A DNA stretch of 64,000 bases from CADEED01 sp041395625 (GTDB taxonomy: Bacteria > Pseudomonadota > Gammaproteobacteria > Steroidobacterales > Steroidobacteraceae), in contig JAWLAE010000002.1 in assembly GCA_041395625.1 (NCBI GenBank), positions 1,178,001 through 1,242,000 of the forward strand. The letters are read 5' to 3'. The position numbers and the translations under genes are program-made. A model generated the notes under the pieces. It ran no database searches. It was not told where the DNA came from and saw only the letters and a list, made by a program, of their open reading frames with translations. Below are positions 17,064 to 28,092 of the stretch, one piece after another (position 1 is the stretch's first letter; each line of letters begins with the position of its first letter).

Positions 17064-17735
17064 ATGCAACGCTGGTCCCTAGTGAGCCTGATCGCGCTGG
17101 CCGTCGGCGCAATGTTCTTCGGGTCGCAATCCACCGTATCAGCCGACCGCGCCACACCGCAGTCGGCTGCCACCGGCACCAAGACCGCGGTGTTCGCTGG
17201 CGGCTGTTTCTGGTGTATGGAAAAGCCGTTCGATCTGCTCGACGGCGTCTCGGCGACCATCTCGGGTTACACGGGCGGTACGGTCGCGAATCCCAGCTAC
17301 GAGCAAGTTTCGGCGGGCGGCACGGGCCATACAGAAGCAGTCAGCATCACGTATGACCCAGCGAAAGTGAGTTACCAGCAGTTGCTCGAGATTTTCTGGC
17401 GCAACATCGATCCACTCGATTCCGGCGGCCAGTTCTGCGATCGCGGCTCGCAGTATCGCTCGGCCATTTTCGTCGCAGACGCAAGCGAGCGCCGGGCTGC
17501 TGAAGCATCGAAGGCAGCACTCGAGAAGCGCCTCGGCAAGCCGATCGCCACCGAGATCACTACGGCCTCGAAGTTCTACGCGGCCGAGGACTATCACCAG
17601 AACTACTACCAGAAGAACCCGTTGCGCTATCGCTACTATCGCGGCGGCTGCGGCCGCGACAGCCGGCTCGAAGCGGTGTGGGGCGATGAAGCCGGTGGCG
17701 CCAAGGTGGCCGTGCAGCGCAAGGAGCATGGATGA
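17064..17735 (+). CDS. msrA: Exported peptide-methionine (S)-S-oxide reductase
   Basis: This encodes 223 residues. An N-terminal signal sequence (MQRWSLVSLIALAVGAMFFG) precedes the MsrA domain with the catalytic GGCFWC motif (Cys48 nucleophile, Cys51). A further cysteine near the C-terminus (GGCGRD) could resolve the disulfide. The start at 17064 has a GGAG site seven nt upstream. It repairs oxidised methionine in periplasmic proteins. It overlaps msrB by four nt, so the two stereospecific enzymes are made together. Confidence 0.92.
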   Translation: MQRWSLVSLIALAVGAMFFGSQSTVSADRATPQSAATGTKTAVFAGGCFWCMEKPFDLLDGVSATISGYTGGTVANPSYEQVSAGGTGHTEAVSITYDPAKVSYQQLLEIFWRNIDPLDSGGQFCDRGSQYRSAIFVADASERRAAEASKAALEKRLGKPIATEITTASKFYAAEDYHQNYYQKNPLRYRYYRGGCGRDSRLEAVWGDEAGGAKVAVQRKEHG

Positions 17736-18241
17736 ACACGAGTCGACGTACTGTTTTGTGGACACTCGCCGCGGTCACGGGTGGGGCACTGGCAATCGCG
17801 CGCTTGCCGGCGCGGGCGGCAAAACGCAGCGGGCGCTTCGAGATCGAGAAGACGCCAGCGGAGTGGCGCGAGATTCTGACGCCCGAGCAGTATCGCGTGC
17901 TACGCGAACATGGCACGGAGCGCGCGGGCTCGAGCCCCCTCGACAACGAAAAGCGCGCTGGCGTGTACCGATGCGCCGGCTGCCAGTTGCCGGTGTTCTC
18001 GTCCACAACGAAGTACGACAGCGGCACCGGCTGGCCGAGCTTCTATGCGCCGCTCAAAGGCGCCATCGGTACATCGATCGAGAGCGGCTTCTTCGGCGAC
18101 AACACCGAAGTGCACTGCCGACGCTGCGGCGGTCATCTGGGCCACGTGTTCGACGATGGCCCGAAGCCCACTGGGCTGCGGTACTGCATGAATGGCGTGG
18201 CACTGACATTCGTGCCGGCCGCACAACGCACGCCGGCCTGA
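17732..18241 (+). CDS. msrB: Exported peptide-methionine (R)-S-oxide reductase
   Basis: This encodes 169 residues with a twin-arginine-like leader (TSRRTVLWTLAAVTGG to ARA). The SelR/MsrB domain carries four zinc cysteines (81, 84, 129, 132) and the catalytic Cys152 in RYCMNG. Together with MsrA it covers both methionine sulfoxide isomers. Two separate exported proteins replace the fused PilB-type MsrAB of some other bacteria. No thioredoxin-like electron donor is encoded next to it. Confidence 0.93.
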   Translation: MNTSRRTVLWTLAAVTGGALAIARLPARAAKRSGRFEIEKTPAEWREILTPEQYRVLREHGTERAGSSPLDNEKRAGVYRCAGCQLPVFSSTTKYDSGTGWPSFYAPLKGAIGTSIESGFFGDNTEVHCRRCGGHLGHVFDDGPKPTGLRYCMNGVALTFVPAAQRTPA

Positions 18242-18295
18242 CAAGACGGGCGCACGGCTCTCGCTGCGGTAGACTGACGCAGGGGGAGAACTATC

Positions 18296-19465
18296 GTGCG
18301 AGATACCACCGTCACTATCGTGGGCGCCGGCATCGCGGGGCTGGCGGCGGCGCTCGCGTTGCTGCGATCCGGGCAGCGAGTGCGCGTTTTCGAGGCCGCG
18401 CCAGACCTCGGTGAGGTTGGCGCTGGCCTGTCGATCACGCCGAATGCAGGCCGTGCGCTCATCGCGCTCGGCCTCGGTGACGATCTCGCGGCGCTCGGCA
18501 GCCGACCGCCATTGGGCGTGATGCGCCACTACGCCTCCGGTGCGACGCTCGTCCGCCTCGAGCAGGATCAAAGTGTGGCGCAGTACGGCGTGCCGTTGTA
18601 TCACGTGCACCGGGCCGACCTGCATCAGGCGCTGGCGCGTGCTGTGCGTGCTCTCGATGCCGAGGCCATTGTATTGGGCCACACGCTCATGGGCATCGAG
18701 CAGGATGCGCGCGCGATTCACGCGTCGTTCGCCAATGGGGCCACTTGCAGCAGCGACTGGTTGTTAGGTGCAGACGGCATCCGCTCGGCGGCACGCGCAG
18801 TACTGTTCGGCGCGGACACGCCGAAGTTCACCGGCTACGTCGCCTATCGTGGCCTGGTCAGCACCGCCGGCATGCCCGCCGAGTGGCTCGATCCGCCGCT
18901 CTGCATGACAGTGGGTCCACGACGCTTGCTGATGCGCTACCCGCTGCGTCGCGGCACGCTGCTCAATATCGTCGCGCTTGCGCGGCGCACAGCCTGGACC
19001 GAAGAAGGCTGGTCCGTCGCAGCACCGGTTCGAGAACTGGTGGACGAGTTCGCCGACTTCGCGTCACCCGCTGGCGAGATTCTCGGCCGGATTCCCGCCG
19101 ACAAGTGCTTCAAATGGGGGCTGTTCGATCGCGACGCCATGACAACCTGGACTTGCGGGCGCGCCACGCTGGCCGGCGACGCCGCCCATGCGATGCCACC
19201 CTTCACCGGGCAAGGCGCAGTGATGGCGCTCGAGGATGCCGTGCTGCTTGGACGGGCCGCAGCGGCGGCGGCCGATATACCCGAGATCCTGCGCCGTTAT
19301 GAGACTGCGCGGCTGCCGCGTACTGCGCGCGCGCTCGAGATGTCGCGGTCGCGCGCCGATCTGTACTTCGCCGATGACTCCGCCGAACAGGTGCGCGCGC
19401 TCGGCGCCAGCATGCGTGAGATCCGCACTCTGTACGAGTACGATGCGGGCAGCGTTCCGGTCTGA
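18296..19465 (+). CDS. FAD-dependent aromatic monooxygenase (salicylate hydroxylase-like)
   Basis: This encodes 389 residues. The start is a GTG with an AGGGGGAG site. The FAD-binding motifs of class A flavoprotein monooxygenases are clear: VGAGIAGLAAALALLRSG at the N-terminus, LLGADGIRSAAR in the middle and GDAAHAMPPFTGQGA near residue 300. Such enzymes hydroxylate an aromatic ring with NAD(P)H and oxygen. No aromatic-degradation genes adjoin it, so the substrate is open. Confidence 0.85.
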   Translation: MRDTTVTIVGAGIAGLAAALALLRSGQRVRVFEAAPDLGEVGAGLSITPNAGRALIALGLGDDLAALGSRPPLGVMRHYASGATLVRLEQDQSVAQYGVPLYHVHRADLHQALARAVRALDAEAIVLGHTLMGIEQDARAIHASFANGATCSSDWLLGADGIRSAARAVLFGADTPKFTGYVAYRGLVSTAGMPAEWLDPPLCMTVGPRRLLMRYPLRRGTLLNIVALARRTAWTEEGWSVAAPVRELVDEFADFASPAGEILGRIPADKCFKWGLFDRDAMTTWTCGRATLAGDAAHAMPPFTGQGAVMALEDAVLLGRAAAAAADIPEILRRYETARLPRTARALEMSRSRADLYFADDSAEQVRALGASMREIRTLYEYDAGSVPV

Positions 19466-19480
19466 GAGGGCAACAGTGCG

Positions 19481-20323
19481 CTAACGTGCCAGCGCGGCGG
19501 CATGCAGTCGCAGATGCTCTTCGATGAACGACTGAATGAAGAAGTAGCCGTGGTCGTAGCCCTCGTGCAGATGGTAGTCGAGCGGCTGACCGGCGGCCTT
19601 GCAGGCCGCAACAAACAACTCGGGTCTGAGTTGTTCTGTCAGAAACTTGTCGGCACTACCCTGATCGATGCGAATGGTCCCGGGCGCACGCTGCCGCTGA
19701 ATGAGATGCGTAGCGTCATATTGCAGCCACGCATCGCGATCCGCACCGAGATAGCCAGCGAAGGCCTTCTGGCCCCACGGCACCTGAGTAGGCGCGACGA
19801 TCGGTGCGAACGCCGACACGGACCGATAGCGACCTGGATTGCGCAGGGCAATGGTCAGCGCACCGTGGCCGCCCATCGAGTGACCCATGATGCTCTGCCG
19901 CCGACCCTCGGCGGGGAAATGTTCCTCGATGACGCTCGGCAGTTCTCGCGAGACATACGACTCCATGCGGTAGTGCTGTGACCAGGGCGGCGATGTCGCG
20001 TCCACATAGAAGCCCGCCCCCAAGCCGAAGTCCCACGATGCATCGTCGCCCGGTACACGCACGCGCGGACTCGTATCTGGTGCAACCAGCATCAAGCCCA
20101 ACGCAGCCGCAGGCCGCAACGCGTTCGCCTTCACGACGAAAGTCTCTTCATTGCAGGTGAGTCCGGCGAGGCAATAGACGATCGGTACTGGCATCGCGGC
20201 GGCTGCGGGGGGCGCATAAACCGCAAAACGCATGCTGGCGCCGATCGTCTTCGAATCGTGTTGGTAGTAGCCTAACCAGCCGCCGAATGCCCGGTGGCGA
20301 CTGATCGTCTGCAGGTCGTTCAT
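19481..20323 (-). CDS. fghA: S-formylglutathione hydrolase
   Basis: This encodes 280 residues, the usual length. The esterase-D-like alpha/beta-hydrolase has the nucleophile Ser149 in GHSMGGHGAL, an oxyanion-hole segment CLAGLTCNEE and the catalytic His in GYDHGYFF. It hydrolyses S-formylglutathione to formate and glutathione, the second step of formaldehyde detoxification. It begins seven nt after the alcohol dehydrogenase gene that makes its substrate. Confidence 0.95.
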   Translation of the reverse strand: MNDLQTISRHRAFGGWLGYYQHDSKTIGASMRFAVYAPPAAAAMPVPIVYCLAGLTCNEETFVVKANALRPAAALGLMLVAPDTSPRVRVPGDDASWDFGLGAGFYVDATSPPWSQHYRMESYVSRELPSVIEEHFPAEGRRQSIMGHSMGGHGALTIALRNPGRYRSVSAFAPIVAPTQVPWGQKAFAGYLGADRDAWLQYDATHLIQRQRAPGTIRIDQGSADKFLTEQLRPELFVAACKAAGQPLDYHLHEGYDHGYFFIQSFIEEHLRLHAAALAR

Positions 20324-20330
20324 GCGGGTT

Positions 20331-21446
<1,116 letters not shown>

Positions 21447-21523
21447 GCCGGACTCCGACTCGAGTGACAGAGCCGGTAGTTTGCCACGTCCGGACGGACG
21501 CGTGAGAAAGCCGTAGCCCGGCG

Positions 21524-23302
21524 CTAGCCAGCGCGAGCCATCTGCGCCGACTCGCTGTCGACCAGTGACTCGAGCACATCCGCCAACGGCACGGGACGTG
21601 CGATCGCAAAGCCTTGACCATACTGCACGCCGAGCTCGGCCAGCCGCTTGCGGATGCCTTGCGTTTCGACGTACTCGGCGACAGTCACGATGCCCATGCC
21701 GTCGGCCAGCTGCACGATGGCGCGGACCAAGGCCTCGGAGCGCGTATTGCGCTCGATGTCACGCACGTACGAGCCGTCGAGCTTGATGGTGCCGATGTCG
21801 AGACTCTTGAGATAGCTGAGCGAATTCACGCCGGTGCCGAAGTCATCGAGCGCAAAGCGGACGCCTTCGGCACCCAGGCGACGCATGAACTTCTGCACCC
21901 GCTCCATATTGGCGGCCGCCGCGGCTTCGGTCATTTCGAGCACGAGGTGCGAACCGCTGATTCCGTACTCGGCCAGTGCTGTAAGCATGAAGTCGAGAAA
22001 TTGTGGTTCGCAGATCGTAGGACCCGAGAGATTGATCGATACGCAGAGTGCGGAATCCGGGAAACGATTGAAGTGGTCCCGCAGCTGCGCGAAGGCAGTC
22101 TTGACGACCGCGCGATCGATGTCCGGCAGCATCTGATAGCGCATGGCGGCGGACATGAACGCCGCGGGCTCGACGATGGCCCCGTGCGGATCCCGCAACC
22201 GCACCAACAGCTCGTAACTGGGAGCGAGTTGTTCGTTGAGCAGCGGTACGATCGTCTGAGCGAACATCTCGATCCGACCGTCGCGCAGCGCATCCTGCAG
22301 TTTGCTGATCGCAGCGACGTCCTCATGGCGACGCAGCATGCTGGCATCCTGACGCTCGTAGATCTCGACGCGATTGCGGCCACGATCCTTGGCGGTACGA
22401 CAAGCGAGCTCGGCTGCCGCGAGCGATGCATTGAGGGTTTCACCGCCGACGGTCGCGGGCGCGATGCCCCAGGACATGGTGACGGTGTGCTTGGACCCGA
22501 CGTGCTCGACGCTGCGGACCGCGATGTCCTTGCCGATGTCCGCCACCAGTTGGCGCGCCTGCTCGGCGGTGCGATCCGGCAGAAACAACGTGAAGCGATC
22601 GCCGGAGCCACGGCTGGTCGCCCCAGATTCCTGCCGCAGACGCGCCCGGATGGCAGCGGCAGCATCGCGGATCACGCCGTCGCCGGCATCGAAGCCGGCC
22701 ACGTCATTCACGAGATGCATGCGATCGATATTGCCGTAGGCAATACAGTAGCTGCGGCCTGCTGCGCTGGTCGTCAGCCAGTTGTCAGCGGTCGCCTGAA
22801 ACACAGGCGCTGCCAGCAGGCCAGAGAGACGCGCGTCGACGGAGGCATTGGCACGCGCCAATGACAAGGCGAATTTCTCCAGCTGACGGACTGCCGCGTC
22901 ATCGAAACCGCCGGACTCGGGTCGGCTCAGAGCGACCATCGCTGCAACGACGCTGCCCGTGGCGTTGCGCAGCGGCACGACAGCCACCTTGCAGGCAATC
23001 GGACCGTTCTCGGTATGCCGCAAACGATTGGTGACGATCGGTGCCCCATCGGCGATCGAGCGTCGCGCCAGTTCCTGGCCGACGATTCTGAGCTGCGCGA
23101 CGGCGAACTCACGTTCGGCATCGTCAGGCGCCCACAATTTGCGCGAGCGCGAATCGGCCACGACGACGGCGACCGCCGAGCAGCTGAGGCGTAGGCATGC
23201 CTGACGCAGCACGTCGGCGGATGGATCGGACTTCTTGGAAGACATCTGCTGCAGCAACAAGACCCGGTCTGCCCCCTCGTTGCCGAGCTGGGCGATGGCC
23301 AC
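21524..23302 (-). CDS. GAF-GGDEF-EAL protein, probable c-di-GMP phosphodiesterase
   Basis: This encodes 592 residues. A GAF-like sensor (about residues 25-150) is followed by a degenerate GGDEF domain whose active-site loop reads GSGDRF, which argues against cyclase activity. The EAL domain (about 335-580) keeps its key motifs: ExLxR as ELLVR, NLS, EMTE, DDFGTG, the lysine in IKLDGSYV and the glutamate in AEYVE. It should therefore hydrolyse cyclic-di-GMP. The start is a GTG with only a weak AAGG site, so an internal start is possible. Confidence 0.88.
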   Translation of the reverse strand: MAIAQLGNEGADRVLLLQQMSSKKSDPSADVLRQACLRLSCSAVAVVVADSRSRKLWAPDDAEREFAVAQLRIVGQELARRSIADGAPIVTNRLRHTENGPIACKVAVVPLRNATGSVVAAMVALSRPESGGFDDAAVRQLEKFALSLARANASVDARLSGLLAAPVFQATADNWLTTSAAGRSYCIAYGNIDRMHLVNDVAGFDAGDGVIRDAAAAIRARLRQESGATSRGSGDRFTLFLPDRTAEQARQLVADIGKDIAVRSVEHVGSKHTVTMSWGIAPATVGGETLNASLAAAELACRTAKDRGRNRVEIYERQDASMLRRHEDVAAISKLQDALRDGRIEMFAQTIVPLLNEQLAPSYELLVRLRDPHGAIVEPAAFMSAAMRYQMLPDIDRAVVKTAFAQLRDHFNRFPDSALCVSINLSGPTICEPQFLDFMLTALAEYGISGSHLVLEMTEAAAAANMERVQKFMRRLGAEGVRFALDDFGTGVNSLSYLKSLDIGTIKLDGSYVRDIERNTRSEALVRAIVQLADGMGIVTVAEYVETQGIRKRLAELGVQYGQGFAIARPVPLADVLESLVDSESAQMARAG

Positions 23303-23431
23303 ACCTTAAGTAATTGGTGTCTGTTGCGGTGCGAACAGGTCCGCAGCTTGTACTCAGCCAAGCCGCATTTGACCGATTATCTGCGACGTCGGTCACACTG
23401 CGCGGCAAACCGCTGCCGCCGCACGACTTGG

Positions 23432-24049
23432 TCAGAACCAGCCGTAATTGAAGCTGATACTGACGCGCTCCGCCCGACTGGGATTGGCCGGGACTTCATG
23501 CCGCAACCAGCTTTCGAACAGCACGAGCTGACCAGCCTCGGCCGGTAGCGTCACCCAAGTCTGATTCTCCACTCGACAGGGCGTGCTGCGCGGCGGCGCA
23601 GCCATATAGCGATCGAGGCGCGGGTCTTCGAATTTCAGACCCGGCGCGTTCGTGCCGGCTCGCACGTAGTAGGTGCCACTGATGGTGGCATGCGGATGTA
23701 AATGCAGACCGTGGACAGCATGCTGACCCATGATATTCACCCAACAGTCGGTCATGGCAAGCTGACGCTCACTGTGCTCGAACTCGAGCGCGTCGGCGAA
23801 CTTGCGGACGTGGGGGCGAATGCGGCGTTCGAGTTTCTCGAACGCCGGCGCCCACTGGTGCAGCTTGTGCATCGATCCATATGAAGTGAAGCCGGACGGG
23901 TAGTTAGCACGGGACCACTTGATACCGGCCCGATCATCCTGGCGTATCTGCTCACACTGGCGCAGCAACTGCTGATTGAATGCCCGCCAGTTGCTGCGGG
24001 TCAACTTGGCAGTGTAGATGCGGGTTGCGAAGTAGGCGCGTACGGACAT
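23432..24049 (-). CDS. 2OG-Fe(II) oxygenase-like protein (TIGR02466 type)
   Basis: This encodes 205 residues. The central segment WVNIMGQHAVHGLHLHPHATISGTYYV and the following FEDPR match the TIGR02466 group of putative 2-oxoglutarate/iron oxygenases; LVLFESWLRHEVPANPS carries the second histidine region. The ATG at 24049 is preferred over an upstream in-frame codon that falls inside the neighbouring gene. It lies ten nt after the M14 peptidase gene and is probably co-transcribed. The substrate is unknown. Confidence 0.8.
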   Translation of the reverse strand: MSVRAYFATRIYTAKLTRSNWRAFNQQLLRQCEQIRQDDRAGIKWSRANYPSGFTSYGSMHKLHQWAPAFEKLERRIRPHVRKFADALEFEHSERQLAMTDCWVNIMGQHAVHGLHLHPHATISGTYYVRAGTNAPGLKFEDPRLDRYMAAPPRSTPCRVENQTWVTLPAEAGQLVLFESWLRHEVPANPSRAERVSISFNYGWF

Positions 24050-24059
24050 GGCGGGCCGG

Positions 24060-26780
24060 TCAGCGTACGGGCCGGGCGTGGGCCGCCCCGCGGTAGATAG
24101 CATTGATCAAGAGCAGGTTGAGGCCGTCGGCAAAGCCGCGCACCACCGGATCAGTCGTAAACCCGATGATGAGGCCGCGGTCCGAGGGCTGCAGCACAAC
24201 GAGCGGCTTGAAGGCGAGCTGCGCACGATTTTCCTGCCAGAGATAACCACTGGCCAGCACATCTCCCGCCGCGGCAAACCGCGCGACATTGACGCCCTGA
24301 TCAAGTTTCACGGGCGAATAGATATCGCGACCCTGCAGCAGTGCATAGACTTGCGGAGCGACGCCGGCACCTAGCCAATGCTCCTGATCGACAGTCGCGC
24401 GCACGATCACGCCCGCGACAGCATCCGGATCTCGGCGCTCTGGCTGGATGGATTCCTTGGCCGCCGCAGCGTCTGCGATAATCGTACCGGGCACGGTGGA
24501 CTTGTCTGCTCGATCAGCATCGGCAGTCGTGTCGGTCTCATCATTCGCCTTGCCCGGCTTCTCCGGCGCTGCAGCGTCCTCCCGCCGCACCGACAGCAGC
24601 TCGGCGCTCGGTTCGGCCAGGAACCGCATCGCCCGTCCGAGCCCGATCAGCACGCCGCCGCGCCGCACCCAGCTAGCCAGGTTGGCCGCTTCAACCTCGT
24701 CCCAGCGCTCTTCGTACTTGCCCTCTGGCAACACGAGCACATCGAAGTTCGACAGATCCGCCGTGCCGAGCATCGCCACGCGGATGGCCGTCACGGGTTG
24801 CCCAAACTGCCGTTCCAGCACGTAACGCAACGCGCCGGCCGAGGTCGGGTCGGTCGGCGTATCCCATGCGATGGCAATGCGTGGCGCCGGCATCCTGACG
24901 ACCTTCGCCGAGCCGAACGACGGGCCTTCCGTCACCCAGCCATCGTCGACGCCCACCACGCGCGCGCCGCTAGCGCGCGCCAGTTCGTCGAGCTTGTCTG
25001 CGAGGTCGGCGATGTTGTTAGCCACGGGTATGATCAATGTGCCCGCCGGATAGCGCCGCGACTGATGCACGAACGCCTCGTCCGACGAGTCCACCCGCAG
25101 CCCCGCGCGCAGCGCCGCCACGAGTAAGCGAGCGGCTGCAGTGTCGCCCCACGGTGCCAGAAACGCGACCCGCGCCTCCGCATGGTCGATGCGTCCCGGC
25201 GGTGGCCCATCGGTATCGACGGGAACTACCGCAGTCCGCGCGACGCCTGCACAACGCGCGATCTCGGTATTGAACAGCAGCGGCATGGACCAGGCCGTCA
25301 GGTCGTAGATCTCGTCTGCCAGATTGCGTGCCCGGCGCCGCTCCTGTTCGGCTGTAAAATCTGCCGCCAGCGGTACGCGCTCATCGAGCAACACCCGAAT
25401 GAGGCGTGCCGCAGGCTGGGCGCTGTCGATCACATAGGCGCCGGCGCTGAACTCCCGACCGCAGGCGGAGAAGTCGTCGGTAGCTCGGCCGATCTCAATT
25501 CCCTGCCGCGCCAGCAACAGTGCGAGCTTGTCCGCTGTTCCCTGATCCTGCTGTGTCGGTATGACGATCGTCCGTACGCGTGAGCGTTTGCCCTCCTCGA
25601 TCGCTGTCGAACGATGCTGGTAGAAGTCGCGCAGTAACAAGGTACGATTCTGCGCGGCGCTCTCGATGGTCGCGAGCGAAGTGATCGTGTGGGCTTCGAT
25701 AGTACTGGCATAACTGAACACCGTGCCATCGCTGCGCCTGGCAGCGAGGCCGCGCGCCGAGCCCTGTTCGTAGGTCATCGACACCGTGCCATGATAGGCG
25801 GCCCAGCCGTCACCATAGCCGGGGTAGAATTCGTCGTACACCTCGCGCGTGAAATAGGCGCGGCCAAGGCGATCCATCCACCGCGCATTGTTCCGCCCGA
25901 TCAGCTCGCTCGATGCACGTTGCGCGTCTGTCAGCCACGGATTGCGCGGCGGCGCGCCCGGCGGAAAAAAGTAGGTAGCATCAGTGTTCATCTCATGTAG
26001 ATCGGCGAGTACCACCGGAAACCACTCGAGCAGGGCACGGGCATGCGCGCGACTCTCAGGCTGAGTCTGCGCGAACCAGTCGCGGTTGAGATCGAACAGA
26101 TATTGGTTGAGCCGGCCCGGCGGCCACGGTTCATTGCGTTCCGCTGCGAGCTGATCCGGGTCGATCTGCAGGCCCGCGGCACTGCGGTTGGTCTGAATGA
26201 ACCGCTCGCGTCCATCCGGATTCTGCAGCGGATTGATGATGACGATCGTGTTGTCGAGCACTTTGGCCAGGCGCTCGTCGCCCTGTGCGGCCAACAAGTG
26301 ATAGGCAGTCGCAATCGCCGCATCCGTCGGGCTGAGCTCATTGCCGTGCACCGAGTACGCCAACCAAACCACCGCTGGAGTTGTCGCGATCAGCACCTCG
26401 GCCTCGGCGCGACTCGTGCGCCGAGGATCGGCTAACGACTGCATCGCAGCCTTGATCGAATCGAGCCGCGCCAGATTGCCGGCCGAGCCGATGACGAGAT
26501 AGGAGAGCTCGCGCTCCTGCCAGCTCCGGCCGTAGTCCACCAAGCGGGTGCGATCGGGCAATGCTGCTGCCAACGCCTGCAGGTAGCGACGCAGGTCCGA
26601 GTGGGTGGTGAAGCGCTCGCCAAGACTATATCCGAGCACCTGCTCGGGAGCCGGTACGACAGCATCGTAGGTAACCCCGGGCCATGCAGCGACTGGCGCC
26701 GCCTCCGGTACATGCGCGCCGGCCACCCGCCAGTCAATGAGGGCGAGCAGCCCAAGCCCTATGTGCACCATGAATCGCAT
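24060..26780 (-). CDS. Large exported M14-family zinc carboxypeptidase
   Basis: This encodes 906 residues starting at ATG 26780, which has an AGGGAGA site and begins a hydrophobic leader (MRFMVHIGLGLLALIDW). The M14 domain (about residues 50-330) has the zinc motif HGNE, the third ligand in DLHEMN and the catalytic glutamate in TYEQGS. The remaining 570 residues include a class-I-glutamine-amidotransferase-like region (LVLPEGKYEERW; WVRRGGVLIGLG) and an acidic low-complexity linker. It should cleave peptides in the periplasm. The long C-terminal extension is known in this subgroup but has no defined role. Confidence 0.88.
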   Translation of the reverse strand: MRFMVHIGLGLLALIDWRVAGAHVPEAAPVAAWPGVTYDAVVPAPEQVLGYSLGERFTTHSDLRRYLQALAAALPDRTRLVDYGRSWQERELSYLVIGSAGNLARLDSIKAAMQSLADPRRTSRAEAEVLIATTPAVVWLAYSVHGNELSPTDAAIATAYHLLAAQGDERLAKVLDNTIVIINPLQNPDGRERFIQTNRSAAGLQIDPDQLAAERNEPWPPGRLNQYLFDLNRDWFAQTQPESRAHARALLEWFPVVLADLHEMNTDATYFFPPGAPPRNPWLTDAQRASSELIGRNNARWMDRLGRAYFTREVYDEFYPGYGDGWAAYHGTVSMTYEQGSARGLAARRSDGTVFSYASTIEAHTITSLATIESAAQNRTLLLRDFYQHRSTAIEEGKRSRVRTIVIPTQQDQGTADKLALLLARQGIEIGRATDDFSACGREFSAGAYVIDSAQPAARLIRVLLDERVPLAADFTAEQERRRARNLADEIYDLTAWSMPLLFNTEIARCAGVARTAVVPVDTDGPPPGRIDHAEARVAFLAPWGDTAAARLLVAALRAGLRVDSSDEAFVHQSRRYPAGTLIIPVANNIADLADKLDELARASGARVVGVDDGWVTEGPSFGSAKVVRMPAPRIAIAWDTPTDPTSAGALRYVLERQFGQPVTAIRVAMLGTADLSNFDVLVLPEGKYEERWDEVEAANLASWVRRGGVLIGLGRAMRFLAEPSAELLSVRREDAAAPEKPGKANDETDTTADADRADKSTVPGTIIADAAAAKESIQPERRDPDAVAGVIVRATVDQEHWLGAGVAPQVYALLQGRDIYSPVKLDQGVNVARFAAAGDVLASGYLWQENRAQLAFKPLVVLQPSDRGLIIGFTTDPVVRGFADGLNLLLINAIYRGAAHARPVR

Positions 26781-26943
26781 GAGTTCTCCCTGATCGGGCA
26801 ACGGCTCGGCCGTGCTGACCGGATTATAGTCAAGCGTCGCGTCCGGGCGGTCGCGCTGTGGACAGGCCACCGGAGAGTCGCCCTGCTACGAACATCCCAC
26901 TATGATCAGATGTATATTCGGTCTTGGACAGGGGGGGCTCACT

Positions 26944-27846
26944 ATGGCTGCGACTGGATTTCAAAAGTACTACCAGGCACCAATTCCGGCGATCATCGCT
27001 GTGCTGGTGGTATTTGTCTGGCAGGGCCTGGGGCATTTCGTCATGCACCAGATGCAGCACGCCTGGTTTCCCAACAACGTTTTCACCGCCGCGTTCATCA
27101 TGGGCGTCATCGGCGTGATGATGGTCTGGTACGGTCGTGACAAGTCGGAGAACGCGGCCACCCTGCTGGGGTTCGTCGGCGGCAGCATTATCTGGCTGTC
27201 GTGGATCGAATTCAGCTTCGTCTACGTAGCGCAGGACCTGGATGTCGAAGCAGTCCGCTGGGGTGCCAAGGATACGTTGCCCGAGTACCGGGTCATGCTG
27301 TCGTCGATCGGCGTTCTGCTCGGTACGCTGATTTTCTTTTTCTTCAATCGCGAGACACGCTGCAATGCCTTCATGTGGCTGCACCGCAATCTCGGGCTGA
27401 AGCCCGGCGACAAGACCTCTGGCCAGGCGCGCAATCTCGCGTCGATCGTCGCGATGGAGACAATCTACGTCACCTGGTTCTTCTATATCGTGCTGTTGAT
27501 CGTCTACAACCCGGCCTTCTTCGGCACCGATCACTGGGCGACGTTCGTGGTTTGCGGCCTGTCGTTCATTTGGGCCGCGTATCTGGTACAGCGCTTATGG
27601 TGGTTCCAACGCATGGCGCCGGCACTGCGTTACGCCATTCCGACTGCGATCATCGGCTGGAATGTGATGGAGATTCTGGAGAAGTGGGGCCACCTCGATG
27701 AGATCTGGGTGCAGCCAGAGAAATACGCGCTGCAGATCGGCATCGCGATCGGCGCCTTCGTGCTGACAATTGTGCTCGCCATCTTGAGCCCGGCACGACG
27801 CATCGTCGATCGACGGAATGCGGGCCCGGCTAACGACGCGGCGTAG
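26944..27846 (+). CDS. Multi-pass membrane protein, unknown function
   Basis: This encodes 300 residues with about eight hydrophobic helices. The ATG at 26944 follows a G-rich ribosome site. A histidine-rich stretch (GHFVMHQMQH) lies in or beside the first helix, and W/F/Y residues are abundant. I do not recognise the family. It is divergent from the M14 peptidase gene, with 163 nt between the two starts. Confidence 0.7.
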   Translation: MAATGFQKYYQAPIPAIIAVLVVFVWQGLGHFVMHQMQHAWFPNNVFTAAFIMGVIGVMMVWYGRDKSENAATLLGFVGGSIIWLSWIEFSFVYVAQDLDVEAVRWGAKDTLPEYRVMLSSIGVLLGTLIFFFFNRETRCNAFMWLHRNLGLKPGDKTSGQARNLASIVAMETIYVTWFFYIVLLIVYNPAFFGTDHWATFVVCGLSFIWAAYLVQRLWWFQRMAPALRYAIPTAIIGWNVMEILEKWGHLDEIWVQPEKYALQIGIAIGAFVLTIVLAILSPARRIVDRRNAGPANDAA

Positions 27847-27861
27847 TCGCCAGCGACCGGC

Positions 27862-28053
27862 CTAACGACCGCCGAGTACGCGAGCCGGCAGCAGCAATAG
27901 CGCTCGCAGGAAGGCGAATACTGCGCCGACCGCCATGCCGACGAGGCGGAACGGCAGCGACAGCAACCACACGACCGGCCAGAGCACGAGTGCCAACAGC
28001 GCAATCGGCCAGGCCAGCGCCAGCAGCAACAGCCACAATAAGAACTTGATCAT
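27862..28053 (-). CDS. Small hydrophobic membrane protein
   Basis: This encodes 63 residues, nearly all hydrophobic, in two helices (MIKFLLWLLLLALAWPIALL and a second around GMAVGAVFAFLRALLLL). It ends LPARVLGGR. A GTG six nt upstream is an alternative start. It lies between two convergent and divergent genes and could be a membrane-tuning or assembly peptide. The family is unknown to me, but the composition and in-frame ATG support a real gene. Confidence 0.6.
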   Translation of the reverse strand: MIKFLLWLLLLALAWPIALLALVLWPVVWLLSLPFRLVGMAVGAVFAFLRALLLLPARVLGGR

Positions 28054-28092
28054 CGTCACACTATGCGATCAGATGGGCCCTGATGCAAGGCC

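Noticed and set aside
24378..25127. Plus-strand frame of 249 codons inside the M14 gene
   Set aside because: Arginine/histidine-rich shadow of the minus-strand peptidase, with no recognisable domain.
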